Counted from the first letter of the stretch, positions 20,165 to 31,299 are shown. The stretch: DNA of 64,000 bases from Fallopia convolvulus (GCA_964016875.1 OZ024722.1:17614576-17678575); one strand, 5' to 3'. The notes: generated from the sequence alone by a model not told the origin. Translations and numbers: made by a program.

Positions 20165-21655
20165 ATGGCATATCCTGTTAAAAAGTTAACTCCTGCACAG
20201 AAGAAAAAATGGGATTCTCTGGCTAAGAGGAAATTTACTAGTACTAAATTCTTTGATGTTGAGATGCTTAGGACACTAGGCATGTATGACTGTACTAGGA
20301 CGTTTCTGACGAGTGGTGGATTAGGGGGTTTTATTGATCTGAATGCCCCTACCTATAGGAACATTTTGCTAGAGTTTCTGTCTACATTTCAGGATGATGA
20401 GGGTTTGTTCAAATTTAATATTTTGGATGAGCCTTATTATATAGACAGAGAGGGGTTGAAAGGAATTTTTGGGATTACTGGTGTTCCTACTGCGAACTGG
20501 GAGGCAGTGAGTAGAGAGTCAGGCCTTAATGATTTTTGGGAGGCGATTACAGGGTTTGGGTTCTTGCCTAAGAAGGGGGAGTATAACTATTGCATTACCC
20601 ATCTTTGTATTCGATTATGTCATAAGGTGTTGTCCATGAGTTTTCTGGGACAAGGGGAGGTAAACAAGGCATCTCGCTTTGACATGAGCATGATCTGGTG
20701 CTTGATGCCTATGAAGGCTGCAGTTCCTGACTGGGTTGAGTTATTTATTGGGAGTGTCAAGAAGATCCTGAAGAAGGATACTGGCAAGATTGCTATAGGA
20801 GGGATGATTACTTTTCTTGCCAGAGAGTTTGCGAGTGAGGATAGGTTTGGACGGCCTGATAGTATAGAGTATAAGTTTAATGAGAACCAGCTGAAGAGGG
20901 CTCATTGCTTGAAGGGATCAGCTGAGCAGGGGTATATCTGGACTCTTGGTTCTCCAGCTGAGGATTATTTGCGTCTTCCTAGAGCTATGCCTACTGGCCC
21001 TGCCTTAGCCTATCTGTACATCCGATCTGATTTTGCTGTTGGGGGCGGGGTTCAGCAGGAGGAGCCTGCGCCTGATGTAGAGATGGAGGATCAGGGGGAT
21101 AATGAGGATCACAATGATGATGATGATGATGGTGATGATAGAGACGATGGAGGAGATGCTAGAGATGGTGGCCGTGTTCCTGGTTATGGTGGTGCTGGTT
21201 TTGTGCCTGGGGGTGATGTTGGTACGTCGTCTGCTGGCTGGGGTGCTAGTTCTGGTACAGCACCAGCTAGTACATCGAGTTGGACGACAGGAGGATATAC
21301 TGGTTATGGTGATGGTGGAGCTGCTGCTTATAGAGGTGGATATGGAGGTTTTGGAGATACTTCTGCTTGGGATGCTGCTGCGGGTAGAGTTGGATGGGGT
21401 GGACATTCTGATTCTGATTGGCAGAACCGGATGTTCTGGGAGATGGGACGACTTACTATGTCCCAAAATGAGATAGTGTCCACTCAGAGAGAGATTGTGA
21501 CGCAGCAGAGAGAGTTGGCAGCTCAGCAGAGTGCTATTGCATCCACCGTTCAGGACATGCAGCGGGTGCAGGGGCAGCACCATCAGTTTTTCAATCAGAT
21601 GTGGCCAGGTTTTCCTGACTGGTCACAGTATCATCCACCAGGTCCACCACAGTGA
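20165..21655 (+). CDS. Athila third ORF (envelope-position protein, ATHILA ORF-1 type)
   Basis: An uninterrupted 496-residue frame starts MAYPVKKLTPAQKKKWDSLA. Residues 1-290 form a globular domain with the conserved run STKFFDVEMLRTLGMYD, LLEFLSTFQ, GLKGIFGITG and HLCIRLCHKVLSMSFLGQGEVNKAS. This resembles the plant 'ATHILA ORF-1 / putative plant transposon protein' group. Residues 305-340 are an Asp-rich acidic run, 340-410 are Gly-rich, and 420-480 are a Gln-rich helix likely to be a coiled coil. I see no signal peptide or transmembrane helix, so calling it an envelope protein is not supported. It is the only intact long ORF of the element. Role unknown. Confidence 0.85.
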   Translation: MAYPVKKLTPAQKKKWDSLAKRKFTSTKFFDVEMLRTLGMYDCTRTFLTSGGLGGFIDLNAPTYRNILLEFLSTFQDDEGLFKFNILDEPYYIDREGLKGIFGITGVPTANWEAVSRESGLNDFWEAITGFGFLPKKGEYNYCITHLCIRLCHKVLSMSFLGQGEVNKASRFDMSMIWCLMPMKAAVPDWVELFIGSVKKILKKDTGKIAIGGMITFLAREFASEDRFGRPDSIEYKFNENQLKRAHCLKGSAEQGYIWTLGSPAEDYLRLPRAMPTGPALAYLYIRSDFAVGGGVQQEEPAPDVEMEDQGDNEDHNDDDDDGDDRDDGGDARDGGRVPGYGGAGFVPGGDVGTSSAGWGASSGTAPASTSSWTTGGYTGYGDGGAAAYRGGYGGFGDTSAWDAAAGRVGWGGHSDSDWQNRMFWEMGRLTMSQNEIVSTQREIVTQQRELAAQQSAIASTVQDMQRVQGQHHQFFNQMWPGFPDWSQYHPPGPPQ

Positions 21656-21714
21656 GTCTTCTGTTTTCCTTTCCTTTATTTTTATCTGATTTGTCTTTAT
21701 TTCATTGAGGGCAA

Positions 21715-21742
21715 TGAAAGGTTTAAGTATGGGGGAGGGAGT
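21715..21742 (+). other. Second polypurine-tract-like sequence (element A)
   Basis: taagtatgggggagggagta, just after the third ORF, shares its first 13 bases with the true polypurine tract at 22316-22330. Element B has the same pair (33670-33689 and 42478-42493). It could prime a second plus-strand start. Confidence 0.6.
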
Positions 21743-21841
21743 ACTCACTGTTGTATATATGTACAGATGCATTTTAGTTTCTGCATTTTAGTTTAAAAAA
21801 AAAAGAGCCATAAAAATGAAAAAAGGCATATAAAATCCTGG

Positions 21842-22003
21842 GATGAGTTGAAAACACGAAAGGGCGGCTCAGGTAATAAGCAGGTAACCTGGACCAGCAT
21901 TAGGCTGGGGTAATAAGAGGTTAATGAGAGATGTGAGTATTTGTGAGCACACCTAAGAAAAATGAAAAGAGTGATTAGGTGAAAACCCGAAAGGGCGCCT
22001 AAG
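21842..22003 (+). other. Paired GNRA-type hairpins in the 3' region (element A)
   Basis: Two related hairpins occur: gagttgaaaacacgaaaggg...ctc (21844-21871) and ttagg-tgaaaa-cccgaaaggg-cg-cctaa (21975-22002). Each has an apical GAAA loop, which is closed by CCC/GGG in the second. Both recur in element B (33779-33810 and 42168-42198) with base changes. An RNA packaging, dimerisation or priming role is possible. Confidence 0.6.
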
Positions 22004-22312
22004 TAGAATGAGTGGAAAAATCAGAGTGTTTAGGATCATATTCTACTTTGGGGTCTGGGGATTACACTTTAGATGTTGGGTAGATCCTAGGTTGCTCTAC
22101 ACTTTTTGGAGCTTGAGCGCTATATCTTGTATCTGTGAGGTGTGTGATTTGAGCTTTCATGTTTTTGCTCACTATTTCTCTACATGGGTTCGGGTTGTGA
22201 GATTGTTTTGAGTGCTTTTGAGTTTTAGGTCATTTTCTCCCATTCCTGTCTGTAGACCTTTGTTGATTTGTCATGCTTGATTATATTTTGAGCTTACTCG
22301 AGGACGAGCAAG

Positions 22313-22331
22313 GTCTAAGTATGGGGGAATT
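22313..22331 (+). other. Polypurine tract, element A
   Basis: aagtatgggggaat lies directly before the 3' LTR start at 22332, the expected primer site for plus-strand synthesis. The preceding gaggacgagcaaggtctaag is also kept in element B. Confidence 0.85.
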
Positions 22332-23587
22332 TGATATGTTGTGTTTTGTACAGCATAACTAGGACTTTTTAGTACATATTTCTGTAGTATTTTAGGCCTA
22401 GTTTGAGCGTTATTGAAGAACAGATTTGAAGGCCGGAATTCAGAGTTAGCAAGAAGTTGAAGACTTCGAAGAAGTTGAAGGCCGTGATCGCAGCCACTCT
22501 TAGAGGCGGTCGCGGTGGATGTCGCCGAAGAAGACAAGATCGCCATTGAGGACCGCGATGACATGAAGGCCGCAATCGCGGCCGTGTATGGGTGGCGATC
22601 GCGGTTGCCAGAGGTCGCCGGTGGATCGCGGTTTGCAAGTCAAGCAGCAATCGCGGCCTGGTTTAGGCAGCGATCGCGGCCCTGCTGAAATCTGATGCGT
22701 GATTAGATTTATTTAGTTTATTTTTATATTTTTATCTTTTTAATTTTCGACTTGTTCGAGACTATTTTAGGTTTACTTTTCATCCTTTGTTTGGTATTCT
22801 CTTATACCTACTTTGGAGACTTTGTGTTTTTTCTCTCTTATGGAGAACTAAACTCTCTTGATTCTATTCGAGTTGAAGCTTTTCAGACTCAAGTTGTTGT
22901 GAGATTCGTCTATTCAGGTTTATTTCTACAGGTTATTTCAATTCTCTTGGGCATAATTTATATTGATTGTATTGATTTCTACTTGATTGATCACCTTGTT
23001 GGAATTGATATTATCTATTGCTAGATCTAGGTTTTCTCGTAGCAAAGCCTAATCTTTGTAGCAACTCAATTGGTTTAGGACTCGTTGGACTAAAACAATT
23101 GAGAAGAGATTTGAATGCATGTTAATTGTTTGACTCGTTGGAATTCAATTGCATGTATCCTGTTTATCCTTGTTCTTATTGCTAGTATTCATATTATTTA
23201 TGATCGTTTCATGAGTAATTTGGATATTAAGTTTGCATGTCTCGTTGCCATGTTATAATTCTGATCAGGATAGGAATAACTAAAAGGAATAACTTGTTTG
23301 AATCTAGGATCAATAACTTGAGGAAGAAAAGTGGATACTTGAATAGGATTGTTTTTTCCTAATTGATAAAAATCCAACTTTTGCCCTGTTTGATTGCTTG
23401 CTTTGTTTGTTTCAATTCTTAGTTTTAGTTTTAATTCACAAAATCCCCCCTTTGTTACTTATTTGAGTTGATAATAATAAAACTTAGGATACAAGTGTCT
23501 CTTAGGTTCGACCCCGACTTACCAGCTATACTAGTTGAGTAATTAGGGATTTATTTTCGATTTGGCACGACGACTTTCAGCCAGTCA
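22332..23587 (+). repeat. Element A 3' LTR
   Basis: 1256 bp, same length as the 5' LTR. Differences by eye include caggcagc to caagcagc, gcgatcgcggcc to gcaatcgcggcc, gcagccct to gcggccct and gtcatg to gccatg. Most differences are transitions. It ends ccagtca at 23587, followed by the target duplication cttag. Confidence 0.95.
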
Positions 23588-23905
23588 CTTAGCAACAAAT
23601 GCTCAAGTCTTGGGTCGCTTGACCTCTCGCGACGAATACCTTCTACAGGGGTCTTCGTCATTCTAACTCTCAGTTGTCCTATTATTGGTTGAAGGTGTAA
23701 CTATAGTTAAAGTTTCTTGATCTTTCGATGTGGGAGAGACTTGTTGGACCTTTGATGATGCATTCCGCCTTTTGGACGGATCGCAAGGGTGCCCGATCTA
23801 GCCTAGAGGTGCCGGGATTCTTTTCCGATGATCCAACCCACAATGTAGGGTTGAATTAGGGTGTGATTCAGCGTAGCACCAATGGATAATTGACTCCTTT
23901 GAGGC
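23588..23905 (-). pseudogene. Upstream part and leader of the minus-strand retroelement split by element A
   Basis: If element A and one cttag are removed, minus-strand codons here (REVKRPKT, stop, AFVAK) run directly into KLVKKRSRVASL at 12440. The segment 23672-23905 is an inverted copy of the leader repeat at 5745-5980. So this is the 5' untranslated leader and first codons of the element whose gene lies at 11405-12441. A possible primer-site region is atccattggtgct (minus strand, near 23890). Confidence 0.6.
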
Positions 23906-25333
23906 AAGCCCTCTCACTCCTTACATCAAGCCATCCTTCTAACTCCCAGTCAAGCATCCACTGGAGCACTTGACAAAAACACAAATATCATTTTCTTTTG
24001 AAGCGGCACAGTTTCCCCGTCACACAAACCATACATAGACAACACTTTCTCTTCGTAAGCTACGTACATGGCCGTGCCGGAAACGGTACCGACACATCGA
24101 AAACGTTTGAAAACTTTAGACGAGAAAACACGTTTTAAACCAACTTTTGCACACATCCGCACAAACAAGTCCAAAACTGTTCAAAAAGGTATTCGGGACT
24201 AGTTTCCAAAATCAATCTTACAATTTCGGCATAAAACCTAACAAGACAGAAAAGAGTCGAGCAAGTCGAGAACTATTTAACTCAAACGAAGGATTCTTGA
24301 CGAAAATGGAAGGTTAAGAATCCAAGTAGTAGCAATCTCCTAAACATATAGGTGGTAATTTTAGTGGCAAGAAAACTTGGAGTTTTAAGAGAATTACAAC
24401 AAAAACCGAACCAACATTGAACCCGCCAACTTAACTTTCTTGGCAACCTTTCAACTAATTCAGACCAAAACTAGACTAACAATACTTACTAAAAATACAC
24501 ACTAGTCGACCCATTACTACTAATATAATTAACTTAACAAACTTGCTCTACTCTAATTAATAGACCCCACTTAAAACAAGGATTGCACTCACTGTCGTAT
24601 ATATATAGGATGCTCCGGTACAATACATATTATGGTGTAAGCGTGTGGTTGAACATAGGGCGTTGGATTAGGATAAACCAGTAGCTAATAATTAAGCAAC
24701 ATAATAGGCTAAGTGAGGGTGATGTGGAGTATCAAATCTTGGTTGATTTGAAAAAGGAAACACCCGAAATTTTAGGAGATTGAGGTAAAAATCAGTGTAA
24801 TTATTTAAAAAAATCCTAACAAATCTTTTTTTCCATGATTTAATATATTGTAACCGGCTTTTTTGGCGTTATTTTTAAAATTCAAACGTGATTTTAACAT
24901 TAAATAGGTATATTTTAAAAACCAAACATATTTTTCGTATTCTATTTTGAAAATTAATATCAGATCGTTCGAATAATTTTATATTCTGATTTGAACAATA
25001 GAAGAAGATTGTTGAAATATTTATAGTGTTGAATAAGTACTCATTGTACATTGAACAATAACAGAATATTGGAAGTGTCTACTACACACCCGCTATTGTT
25101 TGTTGAATAAGTATTTTTTTGTTTTTGAATAACTACTCAATATTAAAAGGGACGAATGCACAATTGTTATTTTTGATTGAATAAGTATTTTTCTGTTTTT
25201 GAAAAAGTAAGCTTATTAGCATGAATAATATAATAATAGGTCTTTAAATGATTAAGAGTTTTGTATCATACATTTACTTGAATAAGTTGGATAAATACAT
25301 TGAATACTACAATCTAAGCAATCGATCCATATC
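23906..25333. other. Intergenic repeat DNA, no gene seen
   Basis: This may include the 5' LTR of the minus-strand relic to its left, but no LTR end could be fixed. The rest is AT-rich with recurring short words such as ttgaataagtatt. No domain was recognised. Confidence 0.45.
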
Positions 25334-25620
25334 TTGTTGAAGATCATGGCTGGTTGCGGCGTCTTCCTCTTCCAACTTCCGTTTCCCAAGGGCTTTCCGT
25401 TTCCCAAGGGCTTTCTTCAAAGCACGTTTCAATTGGACCATCTCATGCCAAGCCGCTGTTGTCAGATCTTTGCTTTGGCCCGGTGGAAACTTCCAACTCG
25501 GTTTGGAGATCTCGCGATGATTCTTCCATTCCCGTCGTCATCGATTTGGTTCGATCGGAGAGATTCAGAAATAATCGGTAACACACTATGGTTGAATCCG
25601 GCTTAAGAGAGGCAATTGAA
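25334..25620. other. Short GC-richer fragment with open frames, unrecognised
   Basis: Two overlapping plus-strand frames of 75-90 residues include a small internal duplication (fpfpkg/ fpfpkg, 25381-25410). No family is recognisable. It sits inside AT-rich repeat DNA and is probably a transposon-captured or degenerate fragment. Confidence 0.3.
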
Positions 25621-25909
25621 ATTGGGCAATCTGATTCATCTTAAGCGGCGATTGAATAAAGCAAGAGAGAAAATTTTGGAATTATATTAGATTGATTTAG
25701 ATCCATAATTTACGTCAGAGAGATTTATTATAATAGAAGTTTACTGATATGGGAGAGAAATATATCTCTAGTATGGGCCCAATCTACTGTTTCTCACCAA
25801 TTTAAACAATTTTACACCCTATTTTTATTAATCGTCACCATTCATTTATCCCATTCTGACGGATATATATTAACCACATGCTTGCACCTTAATATGTGTT
25901 TTCATTAGA

Positions 25910-25918
25910 GCATTATTA

Positions 25919-26004
<86 letters not shown>
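25910..26004. repeat. (ATT)n microsatellite
   Basis: About 30 tandem ATT/TTA units with one early interruption, 95 bp. Likely polymorphic in length. Confidence 0.95.
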
Positions 26005-26010
<6 letters not shown>

Positions 26011-27678
26011 GGTTCCGATAGAAAACTAATTGTGGTACAAAGTGAGTGTGAATTTGAGGTGTTGGATTAAACTGAATTGATGGTGAGATTTGAAGATGCA
26101 AAATAGTTAAAACAGGGTGAACATTACTAGATTAGATGTCATTTGCCTAAAAAAACTCACATCCCTTAAAGGTAGCAAACTAATCAATTAAAAAAATTAA
26201 AAAGGAAGAAATAAATATTAACCAAATCAAATTACGTACAAATTTGAAAACTCATATAATTCTCTCTCCTATTTAAAAAAAAAACAAATCAAATTGTTTA
26301 TATTAATTCTATCCTATTTTTAAAACTAATTGATATTGACGTAATTTTGTTTCTCTACTCTTGTAATATTCCATATGATCGAATACAAATATGATGAACA
26401 ATGAATATACATTCTCAGAAATTGTCGAGTGAATACCAATGTGATAAACAATGAATATGTACTTGTGTTACGATGAATATGATTATGATAAATAGTTGTA
26501 TAATTAATATCTACATAATTATTTTATCTTCATTATCGCATGTTGCCAAATGAATACCAACGTAATACACAACGAATATCTATATTCGTTATGGTGAATA
26601 TGATCATTAATAATTATATAATTTTATTATAATTTAGACAACCATATCAACTTCAATGAATATTGTTATATAAAATTGTGAATATCAATTTACAATATAA
26701 TACATACATAATTTGAATCGAAAAGCTACATAAATATCACTATTTAATGATAAGAATATCACCAACTGATATAATGAATATGTTCACCTAGTTACATGAA
26801 TATCAATAGCTAATGTCGTGAATATGACCACCTATTTTACATGACTATCAATGAATACGACCACCTAGTTATATGAATATCACCCACTAATACGGTGAAT
26901 ATGATCACCTAAGTTACACATCCGTTTCATCTCCAAGCAAACGAAAATTGTTAATAGTCGACAAATATAATTAAAAACTCCTAAATCAAACCCTTAAATC
27001 ATCGACAAAAAACTCGACCTTCTAATATTGCAAACAACAATAGTTTAACGTACCTTGTCAATAGATCGAGATGCCGAAATTGAGCGAGAAGAAATATCAA
27101 ATCGACAACGGCACCAAAACCCCCATATCGATTGTAATGGATTCTAAAGAGAACAAGTAAAAATTAAACGCTAAAACACTGATAAAAGATATTTTGTGTA
27201 AAACTATATTACAATAAAGAAGGATAAATACCTGCAATCAGATTGATTTCTTTAATGGCGAGAGAAAGAATCATCGAACATGTTTTTCCGATCGTCAAAT
27301 GTGGTGTGTGTCGATGTTGCTTGTAGTCCGGTGGTGAGGCGCAATAGTGGTTCGGTGGTTCGATGAGGATGGTTTTCCGATGATGAGAGAAAGAAGGGAT
27401 GAGATTGTGGGAGTAGTCGGTGTGAAGAAGAGAGGTTGGGAGAAAGAAAGAAAGAGAAGATTAATTTTTACGTAAATTGGGGAGAAGAGATTATAAATTG
27501 GAAAGAGAAAAGATATTCTATCCAAAATTATCTCTAGTAGAATTAATCTTGTGTTTTGTAGTCCATATAATATTTTACACCTTTTTAAACAAAACTTCAG
27601 CCATTTAAAAATTCTAATCTAATGGTCTATATTCACCCTTACTTTCTACTCTAATAGTACTTTCTACCAGATCCTTAT
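26005..27678. other. AT-rich intergenic DNA, no gene seen
   Basis: Bases 26380-26920 hold many loosely repeated words around gaatatc and accacctagtta. Ends near 27580-27665 resemble a motif seen again near 46990-47040 (aatctaatggtctatatt and its inverse), so part of this is a dispersed repeat. No credible gene. Confidence 0.45.
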
Positions 27679-28898
27679 TGATATGTTGTATTTTATATAG
27701 CATAACTAGGATTAGATAGTACATTTTATATACTAGATTAGGCCTTTTTAGAGCTTTAAATGTCAAATTAGTAAGAAGACTGAAGATTGAAGATTTGAGT
27801 AAAAAAGAAGAGTCGGAGACAAGAGCGGAAGACAAGTCTGGTAATTTGAAGAAACACAGTTATGCGCTCGCAGAACCTCTATCTGCGCACGCGGAATCCA
27901 CCGACTCGCGTTCAAGATTTACACAGATCCATGCTCGCGAAGATCCATTCCGCGCCCGCGGAAATCCTTGTCAGCGAACTTCCGAGACGGCGATTTATCT
28001 ATCTTTTTATTTTTTTATATTTCTTCCCTTTTATTTTATTATTCCGTGTTTTTTTGTTCGAGACTATTAAGCCTAGTTTTTCAGCTTTTGTTAGCCAACA
28101 TCTCTTAGACCTAATTTCCAATATTTTCAAACTTTTGTATTTTCTCTTTTATGGAGAACTAAACTCCTAGATTCTATTCAAGTTGAAGCTTTCAGATTCA
28201 AGTTTATTGTGAGATTCTACAATTCAGGTTTATTTCTACATTTTATTTCAATTCTCTTGTGCCATATAATATTGATTGTATTGATTTCTACTTGATTGAT
28301 CGCCCTGTTGGAAGTAATACTCTCTATTGCTAGATCTAGGTTTTCTCGTAGTAAAACCTAATCTTTGTAGCAACTCAATTGGTTCAGGACTCGTTGGACT
28401 AAAACAATTGAGAAAGAGATTTGAATGCATGTTGATTGTTTGACTCGTTGGAATTCAATTGCATGTATCCTGCTTATCCTTGTTCTCATTGCTAGTATCA
28501 TTATTATTCATGATCGTTTCATGTTTGTTTTGATATTAAGTATTTACATGACCCGTTGGCTTGTTTATTATATCTGATCAGGATAGGAATAACCAAAGGG
28601 AATAACTTATTGAATCTATGATCAATAACTTGATGATGAAAGTCGATGCTTGAATAAGATTGTTTTCCCTTACTTGATAAAAATCCAACTTTTGCTTTGT
28701 TTGATTACTTGCTTTGTTTGTTTCAATTCCTTAGTGTTAGTTTATTAATCAAAATCCCCCCTTTATTACTTATTCGAGTTGATAATAATATAACTTTGAA
28801 TTACAAGTGTCTCTTGGGTACGACCCGACTTACCAACTATACTAGTTGTGTAACAGGGATTTATATTTTGATTTGGCACGACGACTTTCAGCCAGTCA
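27679..28898 (+). repeat. Element B 5' LTR
   Basis: It starts tgatatgttgta and ends ccagtca. Its first 40 and last 700 bases are clearly related to the element A LTR, while the palindrome-bearing part differs. The 3' LTR keeps more intact palindromes than this copy. Confidence 0.93.
27860..27965. repeat. Phased GC-palindrome array in element B LTR
   Basis: Words of the form CCGCGNNCGCGG, partly decayed, start at 27864 (gcgctcgc), 27885 (gcgcacgc), 27902 (cgactcgc), 27931 (atgctcgc) and 27952 (gcgcccgc). Steps are 21, 17, 29 and 21 bp. The 3' LTR copy (about 42680-42780) restores several bases, for example gcgctcgcgga. Confidence 0.8.
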
Positions 28899-28903
28899 AA
28901 TTT

Positions 28904-28921
28904 TGGCGCCGTTGCCGGGGA
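28904..28921 (+). other. Primer binding site (tRNA-Asp type), element B
   Basis: Identical 18-mer to element A (TGGCGCCGTTGCCGGGGA), five bases after the LTR. Confidence 0.92.
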
Positions 28922-28977
28922 CACTTTGTTTTATTCTATGTTTTTATTGTTACCAACTCTAGTGTGGACCCTAGTTT

Positions 28978-30232
28978 ATGGTCCACACCCGTGCTATTGA
29001 TTCTTCTATTTTGCCTTTTGATTCAGAGATTGAAAGGACCCTTTCCAGGTTGAGACGTGAAGCTCGGAAACTACTCCGTGAATTACCTTTCAACTTGAAT
29101 TCTGCTGAAGCTGAGACAATGGGAGATCAGACTTTGAGGCAATTGACTGCCCCAAACTTTCAACAACAGCCCCTGGTTGTTTAGTTCCCTGAGTTGAATC
29201 AAGGTGTCAAGTTTGAGTTGAAGTCTGGGTTGATCCACCTTTTGCCCCACTTCCATGGGTTGGGTGGAGAAGACCCTAATAAGCATCTTGCTGAATTTGA
29301 TCAGGTCTGCTCTAGTATGAAGCCTGTTGATGTAATTGAAGACCGGATAAAGCTGAGGGCATTTCCTGAAGGATTCAACCAATGAGTGGCTCTACTATCT
29401 TTCTCCAGGCTCCATTAATACCTGGACTAAGATGAAAGCAGCATTCTTGGAGAAGTACTTTCCAGCCACCAAGCAGAACTGTATTAAGAAGAGTTTGAGC
29501 AATATAAAGCAATAGGTTGGGGAGAGCTTGTATGGTTATCATGAGCGCTTCAAGAGACTATGTTCTGGTTGCCCATATCATGGGTACTCTGATCAAGACC
29601 TGGTTCTTTATTTCTTTGGTGGATTGATGGAAGATGAACGCAGAATGGTGAATGCGGCTTGTGGTGGAAGCCTGATGAACAAGACACCAGCAGAGGCCCT
29701 TGAGCTCTTTTCCGAGCTAGCTGAAAATTCAAGGCAGTTCAACAAGAAAACTGGCACCAAAGGAGTTAATGCTATGGACTCCTCATCATCTGTTATAAGA
29801 TCTGAGGTGGCAGAATTGAAGGATATGATGAAGAGGTTTATGCTTCAAGGAACTCCCCAACAATTGAAGGCATGTGGAATCTGTGCTGACACTCTCCACC
29901 CTACTGATGCTTGCCCACAACTCCAAGAACCTCAGGTTGAGGTTAATGCTGTAGGAGGTTATGAATCTCCTAAACCTCGTTATGAGCCTTATTCTAACTC
30001 ATACAACCCAGGCTGGGTAGCTCATCCAAATCTCAGATATGGGAATCAAAATCAACCTCAATACAATCAACAAGGAGGAAATCAACAATACAGGCAACCT
30101 TATGCTCCAAGACCTCCAGTTCAGAATAAAAATTCCTCCTTTAATGCTAAAGAGATGTTCATAAGACTTGCCAATACGGTTGACCAGTTGGGACAGAACA
30201 CTCAGGCTAGTCTCAAAAACATGGAAGCCTAA
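28978..30232 (+). pseudogene. Athila gag (element B), broken
   Basis: Homologous to element A gag from MVHTRAIDSS to the Gln/Asn-rich tail. It carries TAG at 29182-29184 and at 29513-29515, where element A has CAG. It has an 8-base deletion near 29366 relative to A (ttcctgaagg versus ttcctttctctctgaagg) that shifts the frame, and TAA at 30230-30232 where A has CAG. The Cys/His region CGICADTLHPTDACP is kept. The copy cannot make gag. Confidence 0.92.
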
Positions 30233-30253
30233 ATCAGTCAACTGGCCACTGTT

Positions 30254-31292
30254 GTGAGTAAATTAGAGGCCAGAGACTCGGGAAAATTGCCATCTCAGTC
30301 TCTCAACCCAAGGGAGAATGTGAGTGCTATTACATTGAGGAGTGGAAAAGAGATGAGTAGAGACGTAGAGAAATCTGAAGATCCACGATTTGAGAGTTTC
30401 GAAAATATGGATGAAAAGATTCGCGGCCGCGGAACCACTATCCGCGATCGCGGACCTGTAACCAAGAGGGGTGAAAATCTAATCGAAGCATTCCGCGATC
30501 GCGGAAACCAAACCCACGACCGCGGAGACGGTAATTTATCGGATTGCAAGAAATCCGACATTCCGCGCCCGCGGAATTGTACCTGTACTCGGTGATGACT
30601 ATATTCGACCTTATTTCCCTCCAATGAATTCACAAAGGCCAATTCCGTTGTTCCCTAAAGCACTCAAGGACACAAGGAAGCCCGACAATAACAAGGAGAT
30701 CTTTGAGACATTCTCCAAGTGTGACGTAAACATCCCTTTACTTAATCTAATTAAAAGTGTTCCTAGATTTGCTAAATTTCTGAAAGAGCTTTGTACAATT
30801 AAGAGGAACCAAAAATCAAAAGGGAAACAGAAGGTCAAAATTAGTGAAAATGTCTTTGCTGTACTTCAAAAGCATTTGCCTAAGAAGTGTAGTGATCCTG
30901 GCATGTTCACAATTCCATGCATTATTGGTGACACAATGATTAAAAATGCCATGCTAGATTTAGGTGCATCAATTAATGTCATGCCTTCTGCTTTATTTGA
31001 GTCTCTAAAACTTGGACCTTTGCAAGACACTAGAACTGCGTTACAGTTGGCTGATCAATCTAGAGTGTGTCCAAAAGGAATAGTGGAGGATGTGCTTGTT
31101 AAAGTTAATGATCTAATTTTCCCTGCTGATTTCTTTGTGTTGGACATGGAGTCAAATAAGCATGATAGTCCTATTTTACTAGGAAGACCGTTATTAAAAA
31201 CTGCCAACACTCAAATAAATGTGTCTAAAGGATATTTAACAATGGAATTTGATGGAAAAGAAGAAAAATTTGATATATTTGATAATACCTGA
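30254..31292 (+). pseudogene. Athila linker and aspartic protease (element B)
   Basis: The linker (30254-30595) contains the element B palindrome array and ends in a frame change. The protease frame (30624-31292, 222 residues) keeps RFAKFLKELCTIKRNQKSKGKQK, DLGASINVMPSALFESL (active-site loop) and ILLGRPLLKTANTQINV. TGA ends it at 31290-31292. Only about 12 bases later comes the sequence that in element A follows integrase. The protease domain itself looks intact. Confidence 0.9.
30420..30575. repeat. Phased GC-palindrome array in gag-protease linker (element B)
   Basis: Palindrome cores start at 30423 (gcggccgc), 30444 and 30495 (gcgatcgc), 30516 (acgaccgc) and 30565 (gcgcccgc). Steps are 21, 51, 21 and 49 bp. 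Flanks are usually tcc...gga, as in TTCCGCGCCCGCGGAA. Translations are RGRG, RDRG, FRDRG, HDRG and PRPR. Confidence 0.88.
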
Positions 31293-31299
31293 GAAATAC

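Larger units (their letters stand above)
12442..23587 (+). mobile_element. Athila-type LTR retrotransposon A, complete but defective
   Basis: Full-length Ty3/gypsy element of the Athila lineage, 11146 bp. Two 1256-bp LTRs (12442-13697, 22332-23587) are flanked by the 5-bp duplication cttag (12437-12441, 23588-23592). Order: LTR, tRNA-Asp-type primer site, gag, protease, RT-RNase H, integrase, short intron-like segment, third ORF in the envelope position, hairpins, polypurine tract, LTR. By eye the LTRs differ at about ten positions (about 0.8 percent). At a commonly used rate of 1.3e-8 per site per year this suggests insertion about 0.3 million years ago. The polyprotein has three in-frame stops, one frame change and an integrase deletion. 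Confidence 0.96.

Noticed and set aside
21102..21476. Met-rich plus-strand frame and Ser/Ile/Thr-rich minus-strand frame overlapping the third ORF
   Set aside because: Both are off-frame readings of the Asp- and Gly-codon runs (gatgatgat, ggtggt) of the real ORF.
20165..21655. True retroviral envelope protein
   Set aside because: No signal peptide, transmembrane segment or Cys pattern; the protein matches the plant ATHILA ORF type instead.
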